Positions 8,437 through 16,600 of a stretch of DNA of 30,382 bases are shown here, in pieces. Source of the stretch: a virus; the IMG/VR virus record IMGVR_UViG_3300048588_001026, positions 1-30,382 of that record. One strand, given 5' to 3'. The notes beneath the pieces were generated by a model, which saw only the letters and a program-made list of their open reading frames with translations, had not been told where the DNA came from and did not search any database. Each line of letters begins with the position of its first letter. The first letter of the stretch is position 1. Made by a program: the position numbers and the translations under genes.

Positions 8437-8942
8437 GACGCCTCCCCGATGCACTGCCGATACTCGGCCTCACGCCGTTTGGCCAGTCCGCCGCACAGCC
8501 GCGCATTGGCGGGCAGCGCGCAGTCCTTACCCTGGAAAAATCTCCAGCGCAGCAACTCGGAACACGCCCCGGCGTAGTCCTCGGCGTTGAGTATCTTTAC
8601 CAGCGTGGACCGGCAGAACGCATGGCTGCCGACGTTGTAAGAAAAGCTCACCAGCGCGTCGTACTCGTGCTGGGCCAGCGGCACGGTCACGCATTGCTTG
8701 AGCGCACCCTCGAACTTCTGCACATCGGTGAGCGCCCGAGCCAGCGCCTTCGGCGGCGTGGTGGTGTCGCCAGGCTTCACCCCTGTGGTGGCGCCGAAGC
8801 CAATGGTCGGGACATCGCCTTTGACCGGGATAACCGCGCGGTCGGTATAGCCCTCGTGCAGCAAGATGCCGACCAGGGCTGCGGCGGACAGGCTAAGACC
8901 GGCCACCGTCCTGCGCACCGCTGGAGTTGGCGGCGGGATCAT
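8433..8942 (-). CDS. Endolysin, GH24 lysozyme family with signal-arrest-like N-terminus
   Basis: A 169-residue muramidase that would cut the glycan strands of peptidoglycan. The N-terminus has a weakly hydrophobic Ala/Gly/Ser-rich stretch (residues 13-29) that looks like a signal-arrest-release segment, so export may not need the holin. Glu30 (LHEGY) is the expected catalytic glutamate, and GDVPTIGFGATTG (42-54) matches the GH24 active-site region with Thr46 in the place of T4 Thr26; Asp43 is the nearest acidic candidate. Further family signs are LVSFSYNVG in the middle and C-terminal cysteines. The ATG at 8942 overlaps the holin stop by four bases (ATGA), and its own stop overlaps the i-spanin start. 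Confidence 0.92.
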   Translation of the reverse strand: MIPPPTPAVRRTVAGLSLSAAALVGILLHEGYTDRAVIPVKGDVPTIGFGATTGVKPGDTTTPPKALARALTDVQKFEGALKQCVTVPLAQHEYDALVSFSYNVGSHAFCRSTLVKILNAEDYAGACSELLRWRFFQGKDCALPANARLCGGLAKRREAEYRQCIGEAS

Positions 8943-9160
8943 CGATACATCCCCGGCTGCGCCACGATGCGGGCAATCGTCGCGCCGATGCTGCAAGCAA
9001 AGGCCAACAGCACAAACGCGCCACGCGGCAGCTCGTCGCCGAACAGTGGCACCACCACTTCCGCCGCCGTGAGGGCAGCCGCCATAAGCGAGAATCGGAC
9101 GCTCCAGGCACGGCGCAGAACCTGCCGCCAGTCGTCGAGCAGGCAGAGCTTGGGTTTCAT
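8939..9160 (-). CDS. Small two-helix membrane protein, probable holin (DUF7940-like)
   Basis: A 73-residue protein. It starts with a short cytoplasmic part (DDWRQVLRRAWSVR) seen in a phage family often labelled holin-like, then two hydrophobic helices at about 22-40 and 48-66, and a short basic tail. It would form the membrane lesion that times lysis. I chose the ATG at 9160 because it overlaps the stop of the upstream gene (ATGA) and matches the natural start of the family. Longer in-frame extension upstream would run through the neighbouring gene in another frame and looks non-coding. Its stop overlaps the endolysin ATG. Confidence 0.75.
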   Translation of the reverse strand: MKPKLCLLDDWRQVLRRAWSVRFSLMAAALTAAEVVVPLFGDELPRGAFVLLAFACSIGATIARIVAQPGMYR

Positions 9161-9456
9161 TGCGTGCCTCCCAACAGCTTGAGCTTGATGGCGGCACCGA
9201 CCAGCAGCGCGGCCAGGATGCCGGTGGTGATGACCTTCACCGTGGTTTGCCACGCTGTGCGACGGGCATCGCGCCACGCTTCCAGGAGGTCGCGCAGTTC
9301 GCGGATGTCCTTCGCCGCGTGTCCGTTTTCCAGCCCAAGATGGGCGAGGCAACGCTCCGCGCCCCGTTGGGCAGCAATGTTCAGCAGCTCATCAAAGTCC
9401 TCGTGCCGCAGCAGCAGCGTGGATTCGATCGGCGGTACATCGGTTTCTTCGTTCAT
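9157..9456 (-). CDS. Single-pass membrane protein of the lysis cassette (DUF6127-like, holin-associated)
   Basis: A 99-residue protein with a soluble N-terminal part, a charged helix (DIRELRDLLEAWRDARR) and one C-terminal membrane segment (about 74-95, TTVKVITTGILAALLVGAAI). The shape matches a phage family found before holin and endolysin genes (DUF6127-like), sometimes called a holin or a holin accessory. ATG 9456 has TGGAG eight bases upstream; the frame extends upstream but without a comparable signal. It is the first gene of the lysis cassette and is coupled to the next by an ATGA overlap. It may be the holin itself or an antiholin-type partner. Confidence 0.68.
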   Translation of the reverse strand: MNEETDVPPIESTLLLRHEDFDELLNIAAQRGAERCLAHLGLENGHAAKDIRELRDLLEAWRDARRTAWQTTVKVITTGILAALLVGAAIKLKLLGGTQ

Positions 9457-9470
9457 GGTCGGTCTCCAGA

Positions 9471-9493
9471 AAAAATTGTCCGGAACGATTTTT
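9471..9493. promoter_or_regulatory. Imperfect 23-base palindrome before the lysis cassette
   Basis: AAAAAT and ATTTTT arms flank a central CCGG with imperfect inner symmetry (four mismatched positions over 23 bases). It ends about 15 bases before the ATG at 9456 on the minus strand. It could be an operator or an mRNA hairpin controlling lysis gene translation. No convincing promoter hexamers were seen beside it. Confidence 0.35.
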
Positions 9494-9542
9494 CGCGTCT
9501 GCCCCAGAGGGGTGAGGCGCAGGGATGCGCCGAACAAATGAC

Positions 9543-9575
9543 GAAACCCGCCCAGCCGCAGCCGGAGCGGGTTTC
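9543..9575 (-). terminator. Probable transcription terminator or attenuator between tail genes and lysis cassette
   Basis: GAAACCCGC and GCGGGTTTC form a perfect 9-bp stem around a 15-base loop, 25 bases after the stop of the 74-residue gene. The stem ends in T residues on the minus strand and is followed by GTCATTTG, a weak T-rich tail. It lies where a late tail operon would end, so the lysis genes may have their own promoter or depend on read-through. Confidence 0.6.
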
Positions 9576-9600
9576 AGGTGTGAAGCGGAAGGGGTGCGGC

Positions 9601-9825
9601 TTAGATCTCGATGACTTCCAGCGGCAATGAAGGCGCCTCGCCATCGATGCGACCGTCGCGGACGAACACCCGCGTGCCTTCGACAGCGCTGCCGGCGACG
9701 CGCAGCAGGCCACCGTCGAGCAACTGGACGCTGACGGTGTGGTCGGCATGCGTCGCCACGACGGTGCCGATCAGCGTGACGCTGGTCGGCAGCAGATCCT
9801 GGAACTGGCGCCAGAGATTGGGCAT
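9601..9825 (-). CDS. Small beta-rich phage protein at the end of the tail operon
   Basis: A 74-residue protein without membrane segments. Alternating hydrophobic and polar residues with glycine turns (SVTLIGTVVATHADHTVSV, then DGGLLRVAG) suggest a small beta barrel. Similar short proteins sit at the distal end of the tail module in related prophages, but I cannot assign a role. ATG 9825 lies 18 bases after the preceding gene, and GGAG occurs about 11 bases upstream. A hairpin terminator follows. Confidence 0.72.
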   Translation of the reverse strand: MPNLWRQFQDLLPTSVTLIGTVVATHADHTVSVQLLDGGLLRVAGSAVEGTRVFVRDGRIDGEAPSLPLEVIEI

Positions 9826-9843
9826 GGGTAGCGGACTCCGATC

Positions 9844-11688
9844 TCAGTACGCCAGATGCCGCTCGACCTCGACGGTCTGGCGCACGATCAGGCTCTGACT
9901 CCAACTGGCGGACACGGTGGTGCCGCGGACGAGGCCGCGCCAGCTCTGGCCGCTCTCGCCGACCGCGATCAGGCGACCGGGATCGAGCAGACCGATGTTG
10001 GGCAGCATGGGTAGTTCGAGGGTCACCAGTGCTTGCCGGCCGACGTCCGCCAGCACAGCGCGGCCGCGTTCGCGAGCGGCGTCTGCGTGGGTGATCAGCG
10101 GATCGACGATCATCGGGGCGAGCAGATCACCTGCCGTTCCGCTGCGGACCACGCGAGCCACCAGACCTTGGCGCTCGCCGGCGACGAAGACAGCGTTGAA
10201 CGCGGGCTTCTCCTGCCAGCGCGCACTGAGTGTCTTGACGACATCGATCGGCAGCGTCCGATGCGCCACCTGATTGGACCATTCCCACGGCAAGCTCGGA
10301 TAGCGACTCTTCGCCATCAGACGACGCAGGTGCGGATGGGCATTGAGCGTGCCGCCGACGGACTCCACCAGTCGGGCGATGACCTGGACCGGCGACAAGG
10401 ACTCGTAACTCCACGCGCCTGCCGGGACCAGCCAGTCCGGCAACTGCCAGTCGAGATCGAAGCCGGTGATGAGCCCGGCGCGCTCAAGTTCCAGTTCCGC
10501 CAACTGCCGCGCGGTGAACGCGGCGGTCGGCGTGAAGCTGCGCTTGGGCGCATACGGATCGGCGAGCCACGCTACGGACGATCGACCCCGAATGCTCGCT
10601 TCGCTCGACCCAAACTCGCGGCGAATGTCGAAGCCTTCGACCAGCATCACCCAGGTGAGCCCGTTGATCGTGATCTCGATCTCGGTTGGCCCGGCGGCCG
10701 TGGGCTCGACCATCTCAAGGGCCGCGTACGGGATGGCGGCGGTAAATCCCCAGGCCCAACTGTCGGCGTCGATGTTGAGGTTGATCGACTTGACCGGGAT
10801 GGGCTCGCGCCCGGGCAAGCGCACGACGTCGACCGAGTTGCTCACGAAATAGACCCTGAATGCGGGGATGACCACGCCGGTGCCGGTACACGGCTGGCGA
10901 GTGAAGTTGAGCGTCAGCGCCGGTCGCCAGCGCCGCCCGGCCTGTGTGGCCGGGCAGTAGAAATTGAGGTTGGGGTGCATCCGAAAGATCGGCGGCGGCT
11001 CGATTGGCGGATCCACCGGAAGCGAGGAACGACCGACGCGCGGACGGGCGGCTTCGTCCCACGGCAACACTCGGGTGATCCGCCGACGCATGCCGACGGA
11101 ATGCGCGCTCGACCAAAAGGTGCTGACCGGCGAGGTCGTCTGGTGGCCGAGCCTGACCGACTTGCGTGAACCGATCAGGAGCACGAAGTGATCGGCGACC
11201 GACTGCGCGATCGGCGCACCTCGCTCAAACCCGATGCGGGTGCCGATTCGACAGGAACTTAGCGGCTTGAACTGATGCTCAACGTTGTTGGCGACGGGAC
11301 GCGCAGACCGCCAATCAATCGATGCGTTCTGACGCGATTGCCCCAAAGCGCGCATCCGACTGTCGATTGTCGCCGGCGTCGACGATGCCGCAGACCAGCC
11401 ATCCACCACGGTCTGCCAGGCACGCAGCGTGTTGCGCCACTCGGCTGTGTTTCCCACGACTTCCGCACGCGCGCCGCGCCACAGGGCGCCCGTGCGCGCC
11501 ACCGTGGGGCGCGAGACGCGCAGGTCGTGGCGTGCTCGCGCGCGCAGGCTCGGCGGGCCCAGAACGCCACGTAGCGCGCCGGTGCTGACCACTGGAACCG
11601 GCCCAGATGCTGGTCGAAACTCCAGCCGCACCTCGGCCGAACTGGGCGCTCCCAGGCTCTGCCGGAAGTCGAGATCGCTGCTGCTCAC
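9844..11688 (-). CDS. Phage tail-tip / hub-like protein
   Basis: A 614-residue protein in the tail-tip cluster. The middle contains long beta-rich stretches. Residues about 375-460 have a helix-strand pattern (AARQLAELELERAGLITG, then LPDWLVPAGAWSYESLSP, then ARLVESVGGTLNAH) that resembles processing-hub or gpD-like tail proteins. The C-terminal part (GLLDPGRLIAVGESGQSW) looks like an OB or beta-barrel tail. The role is probably structural, at or near the tail tip, and may involve host contact. The GTG start at 11688 overlaps the previous stop as GTGA. No enzymatic motif is visible. The hub assignment is inference from pattern and position; the CDS itself is certain. Confidence 0.78.
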   Translation of the reverse strand: MSSSDLDFRQSLGAPSSAEVRLEFRPASGPVPVVSTGALRGVLGPPSLRARARHDLRVSRPTVARTGALWRGARAEVVGNTAEWRNTLRAWQTVVDGWSAASSTPATIDSRMRALGQSRQNASIDWRSARPVANNVEHQFKPLSSCRIGTRIGFERGAPIAQSVADHFVLLIGSRKSVRLGHQTTSPVSTFWSSAHSVGMRRRITRVLPWDEAARPRVGRSSLPVDPPIEPPPIFRMHPNLNFYCPATQAGRRWRPALTLNFTRQPCTGTGVVIPAFRVYFVSNSVDVVRLPGREPIPVKSINLNIDADSWAWGFTAAIPYAALEMVEPTAAGPTEIEITINGLTWVMLVEGFDIRREFGSSEASIRGRSSVAWLADPYAPKRSFTPTAAFTARQLAELELERAGLITGFDLDWQLPDWLVPAGAWSYESLSPVQVIARLVESVGGTLNAHPHLRRLMAKSRYPSLPWEWSNQVAHRTLPIDVVKTLSARWQEKPAFNAVFVAGERQGLVARVVRSGTAGDLLAPMIVDPLITHADAARERGRAVLADVGRQALVTLELPMLPNIGLLDPGRLIAVGESGQSWRGLVRGTTVSASWSQSLIVRQTVEVERHLAY

Positions 11689-12086
11689 GGCTCATGGAAT
11701 TCGATCGACGTGATGCGCACCGCCCCGCCCGCCAGCAGATCGATCTGATCCAGTTCCAGTTCCGCACCGCTGCCTTCGAGGCCGACATCCGCATCCAGGA
11801 CGGCTCGCCCGCTGCCATCGAGCATGCGAGCCCATGCGGCCTGCCCCGAGCGCAGACACAGTCGATCCGGCGGCGCGACCAGCGTCATCACGCCCTCCGC
11901 AAGACTCAGCAGGCACGGGCGTGCCAGATGCAACTCGACCAGCAGTTGCTGCCCGCTCAGCGGGCTGCCCGGATCGGGTCGCGGGCCGGTGTAGATCCGA
12001 ATCTGACCGCCCTGTGTACCCGCATCGAGCGACGTCGCGATGGCCTGGAGCCGAAGGTGGCGGACGGCCTCGGCAAGGACGATCAC
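11685..12086 (-). CDS. Small tail protein of unknown function
   Basis: A 133-residue soluble protein starting with MIVLAEAVRHLRLQAIATSL and then GGQIRIYTGPRPDPG, a pattern I associate with small structural proteins in this kind of tail-tip cluster. The rest is beta-rich (LLVELHLARPCLLSLAEG, then LEGSGAELELDQIDL). The GTG at 12086 is chosen because it overlaps the stop of the preceding gene by four bases (GTGA); an upstream in-frame extension is arginine-rich and looks non-coding. Its stop overlaps the GTG of the hub-like gene. The exact role is unknown. Confidence 0.75.
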   Translation of the reverse strand: MIVLAEAVRHLRLQAIATSLDAGTQGGQIRIYTGPRPDPGSPLSGQQLLVELHLARPCLLSLAEGVMTLVAPPDRLCLRSGQAAWARMLDGSGRAVLDADVGLEGSGAELELDQIDLLAGGAVRITSIEFHEP

Positions 12087-12487
12087 GCGCGCCGCTCGGG
12101 TCTTACCCAATCGGCGATTACGGCGTTGAACTGCCGCTCGTGGTCGTGGGCCAGCACGATGTATTCGCGATCTGCATTGATGGTGTTGAACCGATAGCGT
12201 CCGTCCGTTGCTGACCACACCTCCGCAATGATCAGGGTGGTGCGCCCGTCCAATAGTCGAACTTGGCGACTGGCTGGCACGCCTTCGATGGTCACGTGTC
12301 CCGTCACGAAGCCAACACCGAAGTACTCCAGAGTCCGGCGTGCGATGACCTGCGAGCGTGGACGCGGGTCGGTACCCAGGTGCTCAGGGATGGGCGATCG
12401 GTTGTGGAAGGCGCGAGCGATCGGCTGGCCTGCGATCGCCGCTGCCGTGACTCGAGAGACTCCGGGCAGCACGATCTGGTTCGGCAT
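12083..12487 (-). CDS. Small tail protein with a carboxypeptidase-regulatory-like beta domain
   Basis: A 134-residue protein. The C-terminal half (GHVTIEGVPASRQVRLLDG, then SATDGRYRFNTINADREYIV) has the pattern of a CnaB/carboxypeptidase-regulatory-like beta sandwich: a short insert-and-turn strand followed by DGRYRF. Such domains in phage tails are structural or help in adhesion. ATG 12487 lies one base after the stop of the previous gene; the 3' end overlaps the next start (GTGA). The fold call is by eye and uncertain. Confidence 0.77.
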   Translation of the reverse strand: MPNQIVLPGVSRVTAAAIAGQPIARAFHNRSPIPEHLGTDPRPRSQVIARRTLEYFGVGFVTGHVTIEGVPASRQVRLLDGRTTLIIAEVWSATDGRYRFNTINADREYIVLAHDHERQFNAVIADWVRPERRA

Positions 12488-12488
12488 G

Positions 12489-13652
12489 TCAGTCCCAGGG
12501 TCCAGTCAGATCGAACGCCATTCGCGATGCGCCGTTTCCTTGCGTGCCAGGCACGATCAGCAACTCGCGCTCGGTGCCGTCGAGCACAAAGCCGGGGTAT
12601 CGCGTGGGTTGGTCGGCAGCAATGGCGTGAAGTGGCGTCAACAGTCCCGGCAGACGGCCACGCAGCGTCGGTCCGGTGCGCTCCTGGATCAGCATCGGCA
12701 TGACATAGATGCCGTTGTCGCACGGGTTGGGAAAGGGGATGTTGGTCATGCCCATGCTGGTGCCCGTCGGATAGCCGACGCCACTCACCCAGAGAACGGA
12801 TGCCGAACTGCCCAGTTGCGTATGCGCGCGCGGCATCCAGGCGCCGTTGCCGGCGTGGGCCGTGCCGACCGCCGCCACCCAGTCCAACAAATGATTGTCG
12901 GACGGGTTGTGGTGGTTGTGGCCCAACTCGGTATACCCGGCGAGCAGGTAGTTGTAGGCGTCACCCGCCTTGAACGAACTGAAGTTGCCGAAGCAGTAGG
13001 GCATGTAGTGATCGAGGTAGTACTGGCTCCATGACACGCACAGCCAGAAGCGCTTGCTGTCGCCCACCAGCAACCAACCACGAGGGTCGCCGTTTTGAAC
13101 ATTGCTCTTGCGCCAGTAGGTCTGGGTCATGCCTAAGCCATTGTCGATATCGGTGAGCGATTCCCACATCTGCGCGGCGCAGGACAAGGTGCCACGACCG
13201 TAGTTCACGTCGCCCGTCAGCGGCGTCTCATCGATGCGCAACTGGACCGTCGCTGCGCTGGGATCGCTTGAGCGGTAGACGGCGCGGTCGTTGGTGGCGA
13301 AGGGTTGCTCCCAGCCGATCGGCGCGATCTTCGCCGACAGCGATCCGGTGGCCGGCGACTGCGGCTCGCCGTCGACATCGAACTGAAAGGTGTTGGTGGT
13401 GACCGCGCGGATGCGCTTGGGGCCGTTGTAGGCGACCTGGTTGGCGCCAGCGATCAGCACGATGTCCTGCTCACGATAGCCATGCCCGCCGTCGGCGGTG
13501 ACCGTCGCGACGTTGCCGTCCCGGGTGATGCCGGTGAGCGTGCGCAGGTTGAAGCCGTTGATCAGGCATGCGTTGAGGATGGCGATGACGCTGCCGCCGA
13601 GGCCCGTGAGTTGCGGGGCGCCGGCTTGGGTCGATTGGAAGTAGTGGATCAT
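12489..13652 (-). CDS. Phage tail-tip structural protein, 387 residues
   Basis: This protein starts with MIHYFQSTQAGAPQLTG and LIAILNACLINGFN-like residues, a pattern found in proteins encoded next to the large tail protein in related prophages. The N-terminal 130 residues are beta-rich (VATVTADGGHGYREQDIVLI, then RIRAVTTNTFQFDV). The central part has aromatic and histidine-rich runs (RFWLCVSWSQYYLDHYMPY, then ELGHNHHNPSDNH), suggesting a compact surface-exposed or metal-binding fold. ATG 13652 follows the large tail gene by 15 bases. It is a candidate for a host-facing component, but no receptor-binding family was recognised. Confidence 0.78.
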   Translation of the reverse strand: MIHYFQSTQAGAPQLTGLGGSVIAILNACLINGFNLRTLTGITRDGNVATVTADGGHGYREQDIVLIAGANQVAYNGPKRIRAVTTNTFQFDVDGEPQSPATGSLSAKIAPIGWEQPFATNDRAVYRSSDPSAATVQLRIDETPLTGDVNYGRGTLSCAAQMWESLTDIDNGLGMTQTYWRKSNVQNGDPRGWLLVGDSKRFWLCVSWSQYYLDHYMPYCFGNFSSFKAGDAYNYLLAGYTELGHNHHNPSDNHLLDWVAAVGTAHAGNGAWMPRAHTQLGSSASVLWVSGVGYPTGTSMGMTNIPFPNPCDNGIYVMPMLIQERTGPTLRGRLPGLLTPLHAIAADQPTRYPGFVLDGTERELLIVPGTQGNGASRMAFDLTGPWD

Positions 13653-13667
13653 GGTGGCTCTGCGGGT

Positions 13668-16600
13668 TTAGCGATCCACGTCGCCGCGGATCTGGACCTG
13701 GAAGGAATCGCGATCTTCGGTGGCTGGACCCTGCAATACGGTGCGGGCGACCCATACCGGGAAGTTCGCGGCGGCGGTGTTGAAGCGCAGCACATTGCCG
13801 GCCGACCAACCGGCGCCCCAGCCCATCGCGCGCAGGCGGAAGTACGGCGCCTGCGTCTCCGGGTTGATCGGCGCGAGATCGTTGGTGGTGTTGCCGATGG
13901 CGATCTGGCCTACCGACTCGCCGATTACCCGGTACTCGGTCGTGCCGGTGAAGATCAGCGCCCAGCGTTCCTCGATCGCGCCGCGGTTGCTGACGGCGAT
14001 CGGGTAGACGGCCCGGTTGTACTGGGCGATCGTGGCTGCGCCGATGCGGCTGTCCTTCCACTCGCCGGTCCAGGTCTGCTGCGCAAACAGCGTGTGCGCG
14101 CGGGCTTGCAGGTCGCCAATGATCAGCGCCGACGACACGCGCGTCTCGCCACTGGGGAACTCGTGCGTCAGCGGGCGCGTCAGCGACAACACGCCGTTGA
14201 TCTGGGTGTCCGAGATCAGCGCCATGTCTTCGACGCGGTGCTCGGCTACCAGCGGCTGCGAATAGCCGGTCAGGTCGATCGGCGTCTGCAGCGTCAGCGA
14301 ACCCTGGTCGAGATCGACGACGTATCTCTCCGGTGGCAACACGTGGCCCTCGGCATCGAGAACGCGAACGCCAGCAAGGCGCACCCGACCGAGGTCGAGT
14401 ACGTCGCTGGTGGCCGGATTGGGAAACGGCGTACGCACCGTGTGATGAACCACGGCGACATCGCCAGGCCGATAGATCGGCACCTTGCCGTCGGGCGGAA
14501 GGCGCACCGGATCGAGGCCCAGGACGTCGGCGCTCAGCGGCAGATAGGTGAACGCGACGGCATTGAAGCGCAGCGTATCGGCCAGCACCGGCAGCGGCTT
14601 GAAGATGCGTCCGTTGACGATCGCCTCGGGCGAATACCAGACCTGCCCCTCATTGCCGGCGGCATCGACCCAACGCCCGAAGCGCACGCGCGCGACGCCA
14701 GTCTGGTAGTCGACGCTGCCCTGCATGGATTGGGTGTCGATGGCGCCGGTCGTGTTTGCGGTTGCAGTGATCGAGCCACCATTGAGCGGCGTGGCGCGGA
14801 TCTGCAGTGAGCCTGGACGCACCGGTGCGGCGGGTACTCGGAAGCACACCTCATCGACTGGCTGCCCGGTGAGTTCGGTCAGCAGCGACTGCAACTGGAT
14901 GGTGTTCGGTTGGCCGGGTTGGTAGACGCGGATCTCGCAACTGCCCGAGGCGTAGTCGATGGTCCCCGCCAGCGTGCCGGCGCCGGTGTTCGCGTCGATA
15001 TCGACGTAGAGCTTGCCGAGGCGATCGACGTAGACCTTCTCGCCCAGTTGGAAGCGCACCGACCCGGGCACGATGCGCTCGGCGTAGCGATCGGTCAGAT
15101 CGACGCGCAGGTCGGCGGCAACGATGGTCTCTTGCGCCGCGCTCGGCGAGTCGGTCGCGCGGTAACGCACTTTGACCCAGCCGGACTCGTCGAGCGGCAT
15201 GTAGGCGGCCGCCGGCACGTACTCAAAATGCGTGAAGGTGTTGCGGTAGACCGGCACCAGTTCGTTGTTGACCCGCGTGACACCGATCTGCACCACGCTG
15301 TAGCGCGGGAACGGAATCGAAATGGTCAGATCCGGGCGAAAGGTGATCGAGCCTGCCGCGTAGTCGATAGTGCCCGTGACACTCTGTCCGAAGGTGCCGG
15401 TGGTCGGGTTCGGACCCGTCGCAGGCAGATCGCGCGCGATCTTGATCGGATCGATCGGCCGCACCAGTTGCATCTCGGCCGGTGTGGTCGAGATCGGGTC
15501 GTAGTCATCGATGACCAGGTTGAACTCGAGTTCGACAGAGTTCTGTCGCAGGTCGCCCTGGGCCAGGTTGAGCGAGATCGTGCCGTTGGCGTTGCGCAGC
15601 GGGTGCGGAAAGGTCTGCTCGATCGGCGGACCATGCTGATAGGTCAGCACGTACTCCGCGCCGCCTGCGGGCAGGACGCCAGGCGTGAATGACAGTTCCC
15701 CTTGGGCGTAGCGCACCGTGCCACTGGCATCGCCGGTGATCGCGCCCCTGCCGTCATCGTTCGCGGTCTTCGTTGTGGTTCCCGTGGTCCAGCTGATCGT
15801 CAAAGTCCCCGGCACCAGCCCCGCGTTCGCACAGGTGTGCGTGATGCGCGGTGCCGGTACGATGGCATTCGAACGGTTGAAGTAGCTGGCGGCCGTGCCC
15901 CAGGCAAACAGCACCTCGGTGTTGGCATCGGCCAGCGCTCCGGTGGTCACCGTCACCGTACCCGTGACGAAATCGATGCTGCCCGCGCCGAAGGCAGAAT
16001 CCGCCGCGCGCAAAGCGCCATCGCCACGATCACGCAACTCGTACCACTTGGCCTGCGCCATGTAGGCGACGATCAGGCTGCCGGGCTTCGGGGGCGGATC
16101 CAGCGTGATGGTGTAGGTATAGCCGCGGCCCTCGGCCGGCACGGCGATCGCCGCGGTGTCGGCAATCCGGATGGGTTGCGCAGCCGGCCGGAAGTTGACG
16201 GTCTTCCAGCCCGAGTAGGTGGGCGATTCCGGTGCGAAGGTCAGGATGCCGCGACCGTAGTCGACGGTACCGATGGCGGTGCCGGCGACCTTGATCTGGC
16301 CGGCATCGTCGACCAACTCGGTGCCCCAGTTGGTCACGCGCAAGGTGCCGGGAACCACGCCGGAGCCGACGTGCAACGGGAAGTCCGGTCCGATGCGGGC
16401 CGCCGTCTGAAACGTCACGATGGCTGACCCGGAATCGACCAAGGGCTGGGATTGGCCCGATGCGTTGAGGTCTACCAAAGGCACCTCTGCTTGCGCCGAA
16501 GGCACCAGTTGCCCGAATAACGAAGCCACCTGGACACGCAGGTCGCCGATGCCGGCAGGTGCGACGGTAGGCTGCACGCCAAAGTAGACAGCAGCATTGG

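Noticed and set aside
8943-9197. N-terminal extension of the endolysin to 9197
   Set aside because: The extension reads through the holin gene in another frame and is low in protein character; the ATGA-overlapping start at 8942 followed by a signal-arrest-like segment is preferred.
13305-14810. Long open frame (501 codons) on the plus strand opposite the 1200-residue tail gene
   Set aside because: It is antisense to a gene with clear protein character, and is Arg/Asp/Val-rich with repeated low-complexity composition typical of GC-rich antisense frames.
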